Of a DNA stretch of 64,000 nucleotides, positions 35,903 through 45,477 are shown piece after piece. The DNA comes from Acidobacteriota bacterium (GTDB lineage: Bacteria > Acidobacteriota > Terriglobia > Bryobacterales > Bryobacteraceae). The position numbers and the translations under genes are program-made. The stretch covers positions 124,001 to 188,000 of the forward strand of contig JACPNQ010000009.1 of assembly GCA_016185425.1 (NCBI GenBank), in the 5' to 3' direction. The stretch's first letter is position 1, and each line of letters starts with the position of its first letter. The notes under the pieces are model-generated. The model had not been told where the DNA came from, searched no databases, and worked only from the letters and a program-made list of their open reading frames with translations.

Positions 35903-36595
35903 GTGGACGAACCGGCGCTGCGTACCGAAGGCCTAACGAAATCGTATCGTTCTGGCGATGAGATATTGACGGTTTTCAACAACTTGAATCTCCAAGTAGA
36001 AAAAGGCGAGCGCGTGGCCCTGATCGGGGAATCGGGGACAGGGAAGTCTAGCCTTTTGCACTGTTTAGGCGGTCTGGACAGGCCCTCCAGCGGTACGATA
36101 TACTTCGGTCATAACGACCTTCAGGCCTTATCGGAAACTGGATTGGCTGATTTTCGGAACCGCGAAATTGGCTTCGTGTGGCAGACCCACTACCTGCTGC
36201 CGGAGTTTACAGCGCAGGAAAACGTTATGATGCCGCTCCTGATCCGGGGAGTTCAGTACGACGAAGCGGCGCCGTTGGCGTTAGCGAGGCTGGATGAAGT
36301 TGGGTTGCGAGCCAGGGCGCACCACCGGAGCGGCGAACTCTCCGGCGGGGAACAGCAGCGAGTGGTGCTGGCGAGGGCGCTTGTTGGACAGCCCAAATAT
36401 TTATTTGCCGATGAGCCCACCGGAAACCTGGATGAACGGACGGGCGAAATGATATCGGATTTGCTGGGGGAGCTGCACCGGACGCATCAGCTCACTTCCA
36501 TCTACGTCACGCACAACCGTGACTTCGCCCGGGCCTGCGACCGGGTACTGCGTCTACAGCACGGAGGTCTGGCTGATGTTACGGCCGGGGAATAG
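35903..36595 (+). CDS. ABC transporter ATP-binding protein (LolD/MacB type)
   Basis: 230 residues from GTG 35903. Walker A GESGTGKSS, Q-loop region RNREIGFVWQTHYLLPEFTA, signature LSGGEQQRVVLARAL, Walker B YLFADEPTGNLDE and H-loop YVTHN. The Q-loop/LLPEFTAxEN pattern is that of LolD, FtsE and MacB ATPases, which act with FtsX-like permeases to extract lipoproteins or expel substrates. No permease gene is adjacent, so the partner must be encoded elsewhere. Two bases separate it from the ClpC gene, suggesting co-transcription. Confidence 0.88.
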   Translation: MDEPALRTEGLTKSYRSGDEILTVFNNLNLQVEKGERVALIGESGTGKSSLLHCLGGLDRPSSGTIYFGHNDLQALSETGLADFRNREIGFVWQTHYLLPEFTAQENVMMPLLIRGVQYDEAAPLALARLDEVGLRARAHHRSGELSGGEQQRVVLARALVGQPKYLFADEPTGNLDERTGEMISDLLGELHRTHQLTSIYVTHNRDFARACDRVLRLQHGGLADVTAGE

Positions 36596-36597
36596 CC

Positions 36598-39066
36598 ATG
36601 TTTGAACGTTATACCGAGAAAGCCCGCCGGGTGATTTTTTTTGCCCGCTACGAAGCTTCCCAGTTCGGCAGTCCCTATATTGAGACGGAGCACCTGTTGC
36701 TGGGGCTGTTGCGGGAAGACAAGGCGCTGGCCAACCGCTTCCTGCGGTCGAACGCGGCCATCGAATCGATCCGGAAGCAGATCGAGGCGCATACGACGAT
36801 CCGGGAGAAAGTCTCCACGTCGGTCGATTTGCCGCTGAGCCATGAATGCAAGCGCGTGCTTGCGTATGGCGCCGAAGAGGCGGAACGGCTGAACCATAAA
36901 CATATTGGGACCGAGCATCTGCTGCTCGGCCTGCTTCGTGAAGAGAAGTGCTTCGCCGCGGAGATTCTGCATGAGCGCGGGCTGCGCTTGTCGCAGGTGC
37001 GCGAGGAGATCGCGCGGAGCTCGTCGGAGAAGATCACGACAAACCGCCCTAAAGAGTCGTCCTTGCTGGCCGAGTTCTCGCGCGACCTGACGCAGGCGGC
37101 AATCGACGGCCAGCTCGACCCGCTGATCGGTCGCGACCACGAGTTGGAGCGCGTCGTGCAGATTCTCTGCCGGCGCACGAAGAACAATCCGGTGCTGATC
37201 GGCGAGCCCGGCGTCGGCAAGACGGCGATTGTGGAAGGGTTGGCGCAGCGGATTTCCGATGGGGACGTGCCGTCGTTCCTGAGCGAGAAGCGGATCCTGG
37301 CGTTGGACCTGTCGCTGATCGTCGCGGGCACGAAGTATCGCGGGCAGTTTGAAGAACGGCTGAAGACCATCATGAAAGAGTTGATGGAGCACCAGAACGC
37401 GATCATCTTCATCGATGAGCTGCATACACTGGTGGGCGCGGGGTCGGCCGAGGGGTCGCTGGACGCGGCCAACATTTTGAAGCCGGCGTTGAGCCGCGGC
37501 GAGATTCAGTGCATTGGCGCGACGACGCCCGGAGAGTACCGGAAGTCGATTGAGAAAGACCGCTCGCTTGAGCGCCGCTTCCAGGCAGTAAAGGTGCCGC
37601 CGCCGAACGAGAGCGATGCCATCAAGATCATGTTCGGCATCAAGGAACGGTACGAGAAGTTCCACGCGGTGGCATACACGGATGAGTCGATTGAGACGGC
37701 GGTGTTCGCTTCGAACCGGTTCATCCCGGACCGCTTCCTGCCGGACAAGGCGATCGACCTGATCGACGAGGCAGGGGCGCGTGTGAAGCTGAAGCAGACG
37801 ACGCTGCCGGCCGAAGTCTCCGAGATTCAGAAGCGGATTAAATTCATCGTCCACCGGATGGAGAACGCGATTGCGAACCACGAGTTCGAGAAGGCGCGCT
37901 TTTACTCCGATGAGGAGCGCAAGGAACGGGAAAACCTGCGCGGGCTGCGCGAGAAGTACAACCTGGACGACACGTCTACCGGCGTTGTGACGAAGGACGA
38001 TATTGAAGACGTTGTGGCGCGCTGGACAGGCGTGCCGATGACGGCGATTCGCGAAGAGGAAGTGGCGAAGCTTCTACGGATTGAGGAAGAGCTGCATAAG
38101 CGCGTGGTGAGCCAGGAGAAGGCGATCGGCGCGCTGGCCCGGGCGATCCGGCGTTCGCGCGCTGGGTTGAAATCGCCGAAGCGGCCGGCGGGGTCCTTCC
38201 TGTTCCTGGGACCAACGGGTGTTGGCAAGACCGAAGTGGCCCGGGCACTGGCGGATTTCCTGTTTGGGTCCGAGAAGTCCCTGATTCGTTTCGACATGTC
38301 GGAGTACATGGAGAAGCATTCGGTGTCGAAGCTGATCGGCTCGCCTCCCGGATATGTGGGGTACGAAGAGGGCGGCCAGTTGACCGAGCGAGTGAAGCGG
38401 CAGCCGTATTCGATTATTCTGCTGGATGAAATCGAGAAGGCGCATCCCGATATCTACAACATCCTGCTGCAGGTGTTTGAAGACGGCCAGTTGACCGACG
38501 GGCTGGGCAACACGGTGGACTTCAAGAACACGATGATCATCATGACGTCGAACCTGGGCGCGCGCTTCCTGGATAAGAAGGCGACGCTTGGATTCTCCGC
38601 ACCGACGACCGGCATGCCGCAGAAGGTCGAAGAGCAGGTGATGAACGAAGTGAAGAAGGCGTTCAATCCGGAGTTTTTGAACCGGTTGGACGAGGTGATT
38701 CTCTTCACGTCCCTGGCCGATGAGGATCTGTTGCAGATTATGTATCTCCTGGTGGACCAGGTGAATTTGAACCTGGTAGCCAAGCAGATTAAGATCAAGC
38801 TGTTGCACGATGCGGCGAAGTACATTCTGGAGAAGACGCTGGTCGACCGGAGCTACGGCGCAAGGCCGCTTCGGCGAGCGCTGCAGAAGTACATTGAGGA
38901 CCCGCTGTCGGAGGCGCTGATTCAGGGCGCGCTACCGCATCCGGCGGAGTTTGAGGTGTACCTGGGCGATACCGGAATCTTTATCCGGCAGATCATCGCA
39001 GAAGAGGCGACGGTCGGCGCCGGTGGAGACTCGGCGCCGGTAGTGGCGGAACTGTACCAGTTTTAA
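36598..39066 (+). CDS. clpC: ClpC-type AAA+ unfoldase (Clp protease ATPase subunit)
   Basis: 822 residues. Two N-terminal Clp repeats (about 1-145; [19 protein letters not shown] opens the first). AAA-1 has Walker [11 protein letters not shown] (about 200) and Walker [15 protein letters not shown]-like middle region around residues 410-445 contains [23 protein letters not shown]-2 has [10 protein letters not shown] and [11 protein letters not shown], followed by the ClpB D2-small domain. This arrangement fits ClpC rather than ClpA or ClpB (no long coiled-coil M domain). It feeds substrates to ClpP, which is not in the window. Its TAA is interlocked with the convergent ilvD stop in TTAA. Confidence 0.93.
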   Translation: MFERYTEKARRVIFFARYEASQFGSPYIETEHLLLGLLREDKALANRFLRSNAAIESIRKQIEAHTTIREKVSTSVDLPLSHECKRVLAYGAEEAERLNHKHIGTEHLLLGLLREEKCFAAEILHERGLRLSQVREEIARSSSEKITTNRPKESSLLAEFSRDLTQAAIDGQLDPLIGRDHELERVVQILCRRTKNNPVLIGEPGVGKTAIVEGLAQRISDGDVPSFLSEKRILALDLSLIVAGTKYRGQFEERLKTIMKELMEHQNAIIFIDELHTLVGAGSAEGSLDAANILKPALSRGEIQCIGATTPGEYRKSIEKDRSLERRFQAVKVPPPNESDAIKIMFGIKERYEKFHAVAYTDESIETAVFASNRFIPDRFLPDKAIDLIDEAGARVKLKQTTLPAEVSEIQKRIKFIVHRMENAIANHEFEKARFYSDEERKERENLRGLREKYNLDDTSTGVVTKDDIEDVVARWTGVPMTAIREEEVAKLLRIEEELHKRVVSQEKAIGALARAIRRSRAGLKSPKRPAGSFLFLGPTGVGKTEVARALADFLFGSEKSLIRFDMSEYMEKHSVSKLIGSPPGYVGYEEGGQLTERVKRQPYSIILLDEIEKAHPDIYNILLQVFEDGQLTDGLGNTVDFKNTMIIMTSNLGARFLDKKATLGFSAPTTGMPQKVEEQVMNEVKKAFNPEFLNRLDEVILFTSLADEDLLQIMYLLVDQVNLNLVAKQIKIKLLHDAAKYILEKTLVDRSYGARPLRRALQKYIEDPLSEALIQGALPHPAEFEVYLGDTGIFIRQIIAEEATVGAGGDSAPVVAELYQF

Positions 39067-40886
39067 ACGGACCTGCGAGTAGCGCCGGTATCCGCGCTCG
39101 TCGTAAGTAGGGCGTATGCCTTGAGCGCGGCGGAGACCGGGCGTTCGCGGTCGCGCGGGGCCCAGACCGTCTTGGCGGCGCGGCGCGCGGCGATCTCGGC
39201 ATCCGGAACCGCCAGATTGATCTTGCGGTTGGGGATGTCGATTTCGATACTGTCGCCTTCCTCCACGAGACCAATCGTTCCGCCGGCCGCGGCTTCCGGG
39301 GAGACGTGACCGATCGATAGACCCGATGAACCGCCGCTGAAGCGGCCGTCCGTTAGCAAGGCGCATTGTTTGCCGAGGCCGACGGATTTGATGTAGCTCG
39401 TCGGATAAAGCATCTCCTGCATGCCGGGGCCGCCCTTGGGGCCCTCATAGCGCACAACGACTACGTCACCGGCCACGATCTGGCCGCCGAGGATGCGGTC
39501 GACGGCTTCCTCCTGGCTCTCGCACACCTTTGCGATTCCGGTGAACTTGAGAATGCTTTCATCGACGCCCGCCGTTTTCACAATGCAGCCGTTTTCAGCC
39601 AGGTTGCCGTACAACACGGCCAAGCCGCCATCCTGCGAATAGGCGTTCGCTTTACTGCGGATGCAGCCCGCGATGCGATCGGCATCGAGTTCCGGGTAGT
39701 AGCGATCCTGGCTGAAGGCGACCTGTGTCGGCACTCCGCCGGGAGCGGCGCGATAGAACCGCTTCACGCTGTCGTCCTTTGCTTGCACGATGTCCCATTG
39801 CGCAAGGGCATCGCCCATGGTTGGGGAGTGCACGGTGAGCGTCTGGCGGCGGATGAGACCGGCACGGTCGAGCTCGCCGAGAATCGCCATCACACCGCCC
39901 GCGCGGTGGACGTCTTCCATGTGGAATTTGTTCGTCGCGGGGGCGACTTTGCAGAGGCAGGGGACCTGGCGGGAGAGCCGGTCGATGTCCTGCATGGTGA
40001 ATTCGACTTCGGCCTCGCGAGCGGCGGCCAGAAGGTGGAGGACGGTATTTGTCGAGCCTCCCATGGAGATGTCGAGAATCATCGCGTTTTCGAAAGCTTC
40101 AAACGACGCGATGTTGCGCGGCAGCACGCCTTCGTCGCCTTGTTCGTAGTAGCGCTTGGCGAGCTCGACCGACAGCCTGCCGGCGCGGAGGAACAGATCT
40201 TTGCGAGCAGCGTGCGTGGCCAGGACAGAACCGTTACCGGGAAGCGCGAGACCGAGCGCTTCGGTAAGACAGTTCATCGAATTCGCTGTGAACATACCGG
40301 AGCAGGAGCCGCACGTCGGGCAGGCGGAACGCTCCATTTCGGCGACATCGGCGTCGGAGTTCTTCTTGTCGGCGGCTTCGATCATCGCATCGACCAAGTC
40401 GACGAAGCGGGTACCGCCCTGCCAGTTGACCTTGCCGGCTTCCATCGGCCCGCCTGAAACAAAGACGGTGGGAACGTTGAGCCGCAGGGCAGCCATCAAC
40501 ATGCCGGGGGTGATCTTGTCGCAGTTGGAGATGCAGACGAGCGCATCGGCGCAGTGAGCGTTGACCATGTACTCGACCGAGTCCGCGATGAGTTCGCGGG
40601 AGGGGAGCGAGTAGAGCATGCCGCCGTGGCCCATGGCGATGCCGTCGTCGACGGCAATGGTGTTGAACTCCTTGGCAACGCCGCCGTGGGCTTCGATTTC
40701 GCGGGCGACGAGTTGGCCGAGGTCCTTCAGGTGCACATGGCCGGGGACGAATTGGGTGAAGGAGTTTGCGATGGCGACGATGGGCTTGCCGAAATCGCCT
40801 TCCTTCATGCCGGTGGCGCGCCACAGGGCGCGCGCACCCGCCATGTTTCGGCCGTGAGTGGAAGTACGAGAACGATATGGGGGCAT
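39063..40886 (-). CDS. ilvD: Dihydroxy-acid dehydratase
   Basis: Iron-sulfur lyase of valine/isoleucine/leucine synthesis, dehydrating 2,3-dihydroxy-3-methyl acids. 607 residues. Motifs are [20 protein letters not shown] and [20 protein letters not shown] (cluster Cys and Mg site), [19 protein letters not shown], and near the C-terminus [20 protein letters not shown] with EAAxGGxIGLVxxGD. Edd (6-phosphogluconate dehydratase) is related, but the [19 protein letters not shown] pattern is that of IlvD. Convergent with clpC with overlapping stop codons. Confidence 0.94.
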   Translation of the reverse strand: MPPYRSRTSTHGRNMAGARALWRATGMKEGDFGKPIVAIANSFTQFVPGHVHLKDLGQLVAREIEAHGGVAKEFNTIAVDDGIAMGHGGMLYSLPSRELIADSVEYMVNAHCADALVCISNCDKITPGMLMAALRLNVPTVFVSGGPMEAGKVNWQGGTRFVDLVDAMIEAADKKNSDADVAEMERSACPTCGSCSGMFTANSMNCLTEALGLALPGNGSVLATHAARKDLFLRAGRLSVELAKRYYEQGDEGVLPRNIASFEAFENAMILDISMGGSTNTVLHLLAAAREAEVEFTMQDIDRLSRQVPCLCKVAPATNKFHMEDVHRAGGVMAILGELDRAGLIRRQTLTVHSPTMGDALAQWDIVQAKDDSVKRFYRAAPGGVPTQVAFSQDRYYPELDADRIAGCIRSKANAYSQDGGLAVLYGNLAENGCIVKTAGVDESILKFTGIAKVCESQEEAVDRILGGQIVAGDVVVVRYEGPKGGPGMQEMLYPTSYIKSVGLGKQCALLTDGRFSGGSSGLSIGHVSPEAAAGGTIGLVEEGDSIEIDIPNRKINLAVPDAEIAARRAAKTVWAPRDRERPVSAALKAYALLTTSADTGATRRSV

Positions 40887-40893
40887 GAACCCC

Positions 40894-41787
40894 CTATTTT
40901 ATCGACTCAGCGGCCCATTCGATAAATCGCCGGGCGTACCGGTCGAGATTCGCTTCGCTTCCGCCGCCCCGCAGCGGAGAGCACATCTCATAGGCGATGG
41001 TGCCTTTGAATCCGTTCGTTTTCAGCGCGCGGAGGAAGAGCTTGTAGTCGATGAAGCCGTCTCCCATGGGGACGGCCACAACGGCTGGGGTTTGCGCTTC
41101 GTAGTTGATGAGCGCGGGCTGGTATTTGTAGCGTGGGCGGAGTTGGTAGTCGGCGATGGTGGTGTGGACGGTGTGGGAGCCGAGGAGCGTCGCAGCGGAC
41201 TCAAGGTCGACGCCGTGCAGTGCGGGCGCCCATGCGTCATAGAGCGCTTTCAGGTTTGGCGAATCGACGGCGTGGAGGATATCGTGCATGGACTCATAGC
41301 CGGCACCGATGTCGTGATGATTTTGCAGGCCGAGGACGACGTCGAAATCGGCTGCGCGGCGGGCCGCTTCCTTCAGCGTGTCGACAACGAGATTCCACTG
41401 CTCGGGAAAGCCGGCATGTGGAGATTCGTAGCCGGTGAAGATTCGGACGACGGACACGCCGATGTCATGAGCGAGGCGGCAGAGTTCGGCGAGGTAGGCG
41501 AGCTGGATTTCCTTGTGGGGAATGTCGCGGCGGTCGAGGCCGGCAGTGAGATCGCAGTAGCCGGCGAGGACGTTATGTTCGAGGTTGTATTTGGCCAGCT
41601 CGGCGCGAAGATGGGCACGTTCGGCGGCACCGTAGTCGAGCGGAGAGACATGCGGCCGCTTGGCCATCAGCATTACGCCGTTGTAGCCGAGGCCGGCGGC
41701 CTTGGCGAGGAACGCGTCGATGGGTAAGTACGCCTGGCCCCAGAGGCCGGCGTAGCTTACCGAATGCAGAAGCAGGGGGTGATCCAT
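40894..41787 (-). CDS. Sugar-phosphate isomerase/epimerase-like TIM-barrel protein
   Basis: 297 residues of the xylose-isomerase-like (AP endonuclease 2) barrel. [19 protein letters not shown] opens the barrel. Metal-ligand candidates are Glu/Asp/His in [20 protein letters not shown], Asp/Trp around [12 protein letters not shown], His in [15 protein letters not shown] and Glu near the end in [14 protein letters not shown]. Such enzymes act on free or phosphorylated sugars, inositols or related ketoses. The specific reaction cannot be told. It starts 22 bases after the stop of the unknown gene at 41809 on the same strand. Confidence 0.88.
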   Translation of the reverse strand: MDHPLLLHSVSYAGLWGQAYLPIDAFLAKAAGLGYNGVMLMAKRPHVSPLDYGAAERAHLRAELAKYNLEHNVLAGYCDLTAGLDRRDIPHKEIQLAYLAELCRLAHDIGVSVVRIFTGYESPHAGFPEQWNLVVDTLKEAARRAADFDVVLGLQNHHDIGAGYESMHDILHAVDSPNLKALYDAWAPALHGVDLESAATLLGSHTVHTTIADYQLRPRYKYQPALINYEAQTPAVVAVPMGDGFIDYKLFLRALKTNGFKGTIAYEMCSPLRGGGSEANLDRYARRFIEWAAESIK

Positions 41788-41808
41788 GGGCGGGAAACGC
41801 CCATGGTA

Positions 41809-42834
41809 TCAGGCGACGGCGGATTTCGCCGCGCGAAAGAGGCCGAGCCAGACCTGGCCGTTCTCCAGTTGTAGCGTCGCGATGCGGGGAGCGGAGCCGA
41901 GGACGGTTTCCATGCCTCGCTCGAAGCCACATGTGATGGCGTGGCAGGTTTCGACGTCCTCAAATGCGGAGCGGACGCCGGCGCGGACGGACTCCTGGAT
42001 GCGGTCCTGAAAATCGAATATCGGGTTGTACATCCAGACGGGCAGGGGCTGAATATCCACATCGACATCGAAAGTGGCGCGCACGTTGTTGAACGAGATG
42101 CGGTTCTCGCGGCAGCCGAGGTCGAGCTCGATGAGCAGTTTCATGCGGGCGAGATGGACCGGAAAGCTGCCAATCAATTCTTCACCGTCCTCCTCGAAGC
42201 CGACTTCCAGGCGGAGCGTTCCGCCAGGATTGGCGACGGAGCCAGGGAGCAGCCGGAGGCGAATGGCATTGCTGGAAATATCGTTCACCTGCTCGACGAG
42301 GTCGAGTTCGGGCAGAAGCGGCGGAGAGACGCGGCGGTTCAATGAGGGAAGAGTGAACCGATAGTCCCGGAGGCCGAGCGCGGGGGCGAAGCGGACGACA
42401 CAGGCGTTGCGGCCATGGTGGAGGTGGATGGCGGTTTCGGCGAAGAGGCGGCTGGCGATGGCTTCGAGAAAGTGCGCGGGAAAATTGCGGACGTGGAGGT
42501 CTTCAATCCCCGGGTAGGAGGCTTCGAGCGTGACCTGCAGCGGATGGCTGTTGATGTTGGTGATACGGGCCGTCCAAAGCCCGGCGCTGGACTTGACGTC
42601 GTGCTCGAGGATGCCGAGAAGACCTGGGCCCTTGACCTCGCGAACGGCCACGGGATGGACGGCACCGGGAGCGTGGAGTCCTACGAGGTAATGGGCGGGG
42701 GCGGCCAACTGGAGAGAGTGGCGGCGAGCGATGGCAAAGATCGTAACGCGGCCGGGACGGCCAACGGGAATAGTCAAGTCAAACGATTGGCCGGGAACGA
42801 GCTCCCTGCCCCCCTTGATCTGTTCGGTATTCAT
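41809..42834 (-). CDS. Hypothetical beta-rich protein
   Basis: 341 residues, not recognised. There is no signal peptide. The N-terminal 115 residues alternate short hydrophobic strands (SFDLTIPVGRPGRVTIFAIA, then LQVTLEASYPG), reminiscent of a jelly-roll or PPC-like sandwich. A central helical part contains FPAHFLEAIASRLFAETAIH. The last third has amphipathic strands (RLEVGFEEDGEELIGSFPV, MKLLIELDLGCRENRISFNN) and ends in a helix and strand. It may be an intracellular lipid- or metabolite-binding protein; this is conjecture. It precedes the TIM-barrel gene on the same strand. Confidence 0.6.
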   Translation of the reverse strand: MNTEQIKGGRELVPGQSFDLTIPVGRPGRVTIFAIARRHSLQLAAPAHYLVGLHAPGAVHPVAVREVKGPGLLGILEHDVKSSAGLWTARITNINSHPLQVTLEASYPGIEDLHVRNFPAHFLEAIASRLFAETAIHLHHGRNACVVRFAPALGLRDYRFTLPSLNRRVSPPLLPELDLVEQVNDISSNAIRLRLLPGSVANPGGTLRLEVGFEEDGEELIGSFPVHLARMKLLIELDLGCRENRISFNNVRATFDVDVDIQPLPVWMYNPIFDFQDRIQESVRAGVRSAFEDVETCHAITCGFERGMETVLGSAPRIATLQLENGQVWLGLFRAAKSAVA

Positions 42835-42876
42835 ATCGTCCTCTATCTCGACGATACGATCTCGTGGAATAGAAAT

Positions 42877-42904
42877 GACCTAGCTAAGGTCAATAAGTTG
42901 TCAA
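42877..42904 (-). promoter_or_regulatory. Possible promoter/operator upstream of the 41809 gene
   Basis: On the minus strand TTGACA (42899-42904) resembles a -35 box. An imperfect palindrome GACCT-N5-AGGTC (42877-42891) follows, where a repressor could bind. No clear -10 is seen. It lies 43-70 bases upstream of the start at 42834. Confidence 0.3.
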
Positions 42905-42926
42905 AACAAGGTTAGTAATACTCGTG

Positions 42927-44594
42927 TCAGCAGCCTACTACCTCAAAGAGCTCCCAGGGTTCGCGATGGCCAGGGACATTGAGATTGCGGCTGGCGGAGA
43001 AACGGATCCCGGAGCCTGCGACGAGGTCCTTGACGACGCGGGAGACGACGACGCCTCCGAGCGGCGATTGCGGCAGCAGGCGTCCGGCGACCTCGACGGC
43101 GGAGCCGGCGGGTATCCCGCGTTGATCGAACTCGCACTCGCCGGTATGCAGCGAAGCCCGAAGCCGGACACCGATACCGCCGGCGTGGATGACGATGGAG
43201 TGGGCGCAACGGATGGCGCGGGCAGGGCCATCGAAAGTGGCAAGGGGCGCACCAGTACCCAGATCCCCCGGCCGGCCGCGGAACCAGCCGATTTCGCGGC
43301 GGAGGTGAATCTGCATGCGGCCGAGATCGGGTTCGGGAATGTCGACGCAGAGGATAGTGGCAAGGGCGCGTGCGGGCTCGATGTAGTGGGCGCTGGCGCT
43401 GAGGAAGAGCTCGATTTCGGCGAACAATTCCTCCTGATCGCCGACGAACGGGAGATGATCGGCGCCCGAGAGCTCGACAAATTGCGCGCCGGGGATACGG
43501 GCGGCCATGAGCTTCCCTTCCTCAGCGAGGAGGCAGCGGTCATCACGGCGGTGGAGCACCAGGGTACGAGTGCGGATGGAAGTGAGGATAGGCCGGACGT
43601 CGATATCGGCGTTCATGCGGGTGAGCGCTTCGGCCGCGCCGGGACTGGCGCCCATCCGGAGATAAGTGGCCCACCAGTCGCGGAAAGCGGGATCGTTGGC
43701 TAGTGTAGGAGCGCGATCCTCAATACCGACGGGACCGCCCCAATTCTGGCGGATATAGCGGCAGTATTCGTCGCGGTCCTCGCGCGTGGGGCCCCAGGGG
43801 TAGTCGGCATCGCGGAGCCTCCGCGCGTAGCTACCGATCATGATTAAGCCAAGCGTCTTTTCGGGATACGTCGCGGCGAAGAGCGTGCAGAGCGGGCCGC
43901 CTTCGGAGACACCGTAGAGCACGGCGCGCGTGGAGCCGGCGGCTTCCATCACAGCGCGTACGTCGTCCATGCGCTGTTCGAGGGTCGGCAGTTGTGAGAG
44001 CGGCACCCGGTCAGAGAGACCGGTGCCGCGTTTATCGAACAGGATGACGCGGGCGAGCGTGCCGAGCCTGCGCAAGAAGGCGGCAAAGCGCGGTTCACGC
44101 CAGAAATATTCGAGGTGCGAGACCCAGCCCATGACGAAGACGAGGTCGACTGGTCCCGCGCCGAAGACCTGATAGGCGATGTTGACGTCGCCGCTTGTGG
44201 CGTAGTGCGTTTCCGGGATGGGTGGCGGCGGGATAGGCGCGAGACGAGGCGCGGCGGCCGTTGTGATTCCATTGGCGGACGGGCCGGCACCGTCGACGCC
44301 GGCCACGAAGCAATAGCCGCGGCGCGAGCGGGTCTCGATGAATTGGGGTGTTTTGGGAGAGTCACCGAGAGCGCGGCGCACATCGGCGATCTGCACGGAG
44401 AGGGCATGATCGTCGACGAAGGTATTCGGCCAAAGGGCGGCGAAGAGCTCATCGCGGCTGCAGACATGCCCGGGCCGCTGCGCCAGATAGGCGAGGAGGT
44501 CAAAGGCTTTCGGGGCGAGCATTATTTCGGCCGAACCGTTCCAGATACGGCGCGCGGCGACGTCCAATCTAAACTCGCCGAATAAAAGCGTCAT
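42927..44594 (-). CDS. Fusion: CadC-type winged helix + alpha/beta hydrolase + degenerate class III cyclase domain
   Basis: 555 residues in three parts. (1) Residues 1-98: OmpR/CadC-type DNA-binding winged helix (FDLLAYLAQRPGHVCSRDEL, FIETRSRRGYCF). (2) 128-400: alpha/beta hydrolase with oxyanion motif VFVMGWVSHLEYFW, nucleophile Ser230 in GVSEGG, acid Asp351/352 and His380 in GADH. (3) 408-553: an adenylate/guanylate-cyclase-like domain that keeps one metal Asp (LCVDIPEP) and LHTGECE but lacks the TGDG metal site and the Asn of the transition-state motif, so it is probably non-catalytic. Hydrolase-cyclase fusions are known (for example mycobacterial Rv1900c type). The added DNA-binding head suggests a ligand-sensing transcription factor. 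Confidence 0.85.
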   Translation of the reverse strand: MTLLFGEFRLDVAARRIWNGSAEIMLAPKAFDLLAYLAQRPGHVCSRDELFAALWPNTFVDDHALSVQIADVRRALGDSPKTPQFIETRSRRGYCFVAGVDGAGPSANGITTAAAPRLAPIPPPPIPETHYATSGDVNIAYQVFGAGPVDLVFVMGWVSHLEYFWREPRFAAFLRRLGTLARVILFDKRGTGLSDRVPLSQLPTLEQRMDDVRAVMEAAGSTRAVLYGVSEGGPLCTLFAATYPEKTLGLIMIGSYARRLRDADYPWGPTREDRDEYCRYIRQNWGGPVGIEDRAPTLANDPAFRDWWATYLRMGASPGAAEALTRMNADIDVRPILTSIRTRTLVLHRRDDRCLLAEEGKLMAARIPGAQFVELSGADHLPFVGDQEELFAEIELFLSASAHYIEPARALATILCVDIPEPDLGRMQIHLRREIGWFRGRPGDLGTGAPLATFDGPARAIRCAHSIVIHAGGIGVRLRASLHTGECEFDQRGIPAGSAVEVAGRLLPQSPLGGVVVSRVVKDLVAGSGIRFSASRNLNVPGHREPWELFEVVGC

Positions 44595-44621
44595 CCTCGT
44601 GGCATCGTATCAGGGCGAATG

Positions 44622-45437
44622 CTACGAAGGCAATTGCGAAAGGCGGATAAGGATGTGGACGACGGGCATGGAGAAGAGGCTGGAATCCAGCCGGTCCAGC
44701 CAACCGCCATGGCCGGGCAGTGTGGTACCGGAGTCCTTGACTCCGGCGCCGCGCTTCAGGGCGGATTCAGCCAAGTCACCAATTTGTCCGGCAGTGTTGC
44801 CGGCGATCGCAAGGAGGGCTGCTGTGGGCAAGGGGACTTCCGGGAGCAGATAGCGTAGGAAGAAGACGCCGTAGACGCCGGCGACAAGGGCGCTGGCGAT
44901 GGCGCCTTCCCAACTCTTGCCGGGACTGACGGCGGGAGCTAGTTTGTGTTGGCCAATGGCGCGCCCGACGTAGAACGCCGCGGTGTCACCGACCCAGTTA
45001 ATTGTGAGCGCGAAGAGAAGCCAGTATGGACTGTTGTTGTGCAGGACAATCGCCGAGCGCCATGCACCGAAAGTATAGAGAATACCGAGCGTGAACAGGC
45101 CGGCTGACGGGATGGCGTCCTTCAAATCGTCAACGCGGAGCGAGAATGCGAGGGCGGCCAGGACGACGGCGATCAGCAGCAACATCTCCTCCCGCTGGAT
45201 AAGGAGGAAGGCAAGGCCGGGAATCCATCCCGCGGAGGCTCCGAAGCGCGCACCGTAGTGCGCCGCGATTCCCGCGAACTCCATCCAACAGAGCGCGGCG
45301 AATGCACAGACCGCCGCCACAAAGAGAAATGGCGGGGCGAATAGAACGACCCAGGTGATAACGGGGATGAGGATGAGGGACGTTACAACCCGATAACCCG
45401 TGTTCCGTTTCGCTTCGACTGGTGCCAAACAGTTCAT
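44622..45437 (-). CDS. cdsA: Phosphatidate cytidylyltransferase
   Basis: Makes CDP-diacylglycerol from phosphatidic acid and CTP for phospholipid synthesis in the inner membrane. 271 residues with about eight hydrophobic helices. The CdsA signature is near the C-terminus: SALKRGAGVKDSGTTLPGHG followed by GWLDRLDS with the metal-binding Asp residues. INWVGDTAAFYVGRAIGQHK and SPGKSWEGAIAS are the other conserved blocks. Some relatives sit beside uppS; here uppS is 15 kb away. Confidence 0.94.
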   Translation of the reverse strand: MNCLAPVEAKRNTGYRVVTSLILIPVITWVVLFAPPFLFVAAVCAFAALCWMEFAGIAAHYGARFGASAGWIPGLAFLLIQREEMLLLIAVVLAALAFSLRVDDLKDAIPSAGLFTLGILYTFGAWRSAIVLHNNSPYWLLFALTINWVGDTAAFYVGRAIGQHKLAPAVSPGKSWEGAIASALVAGVYGVFFLRYLLPEVPLPTAALLAIAGNTAGQIGDLAESALKRGAGVKDSGTTLPGHGGWLDRLDSSLFSMPVVHILIRLSQLPS

Positions 45438-45477
45438 TCTAGAGCATTCTCATGCACGCCCTCCGGGCGAGCGATGG

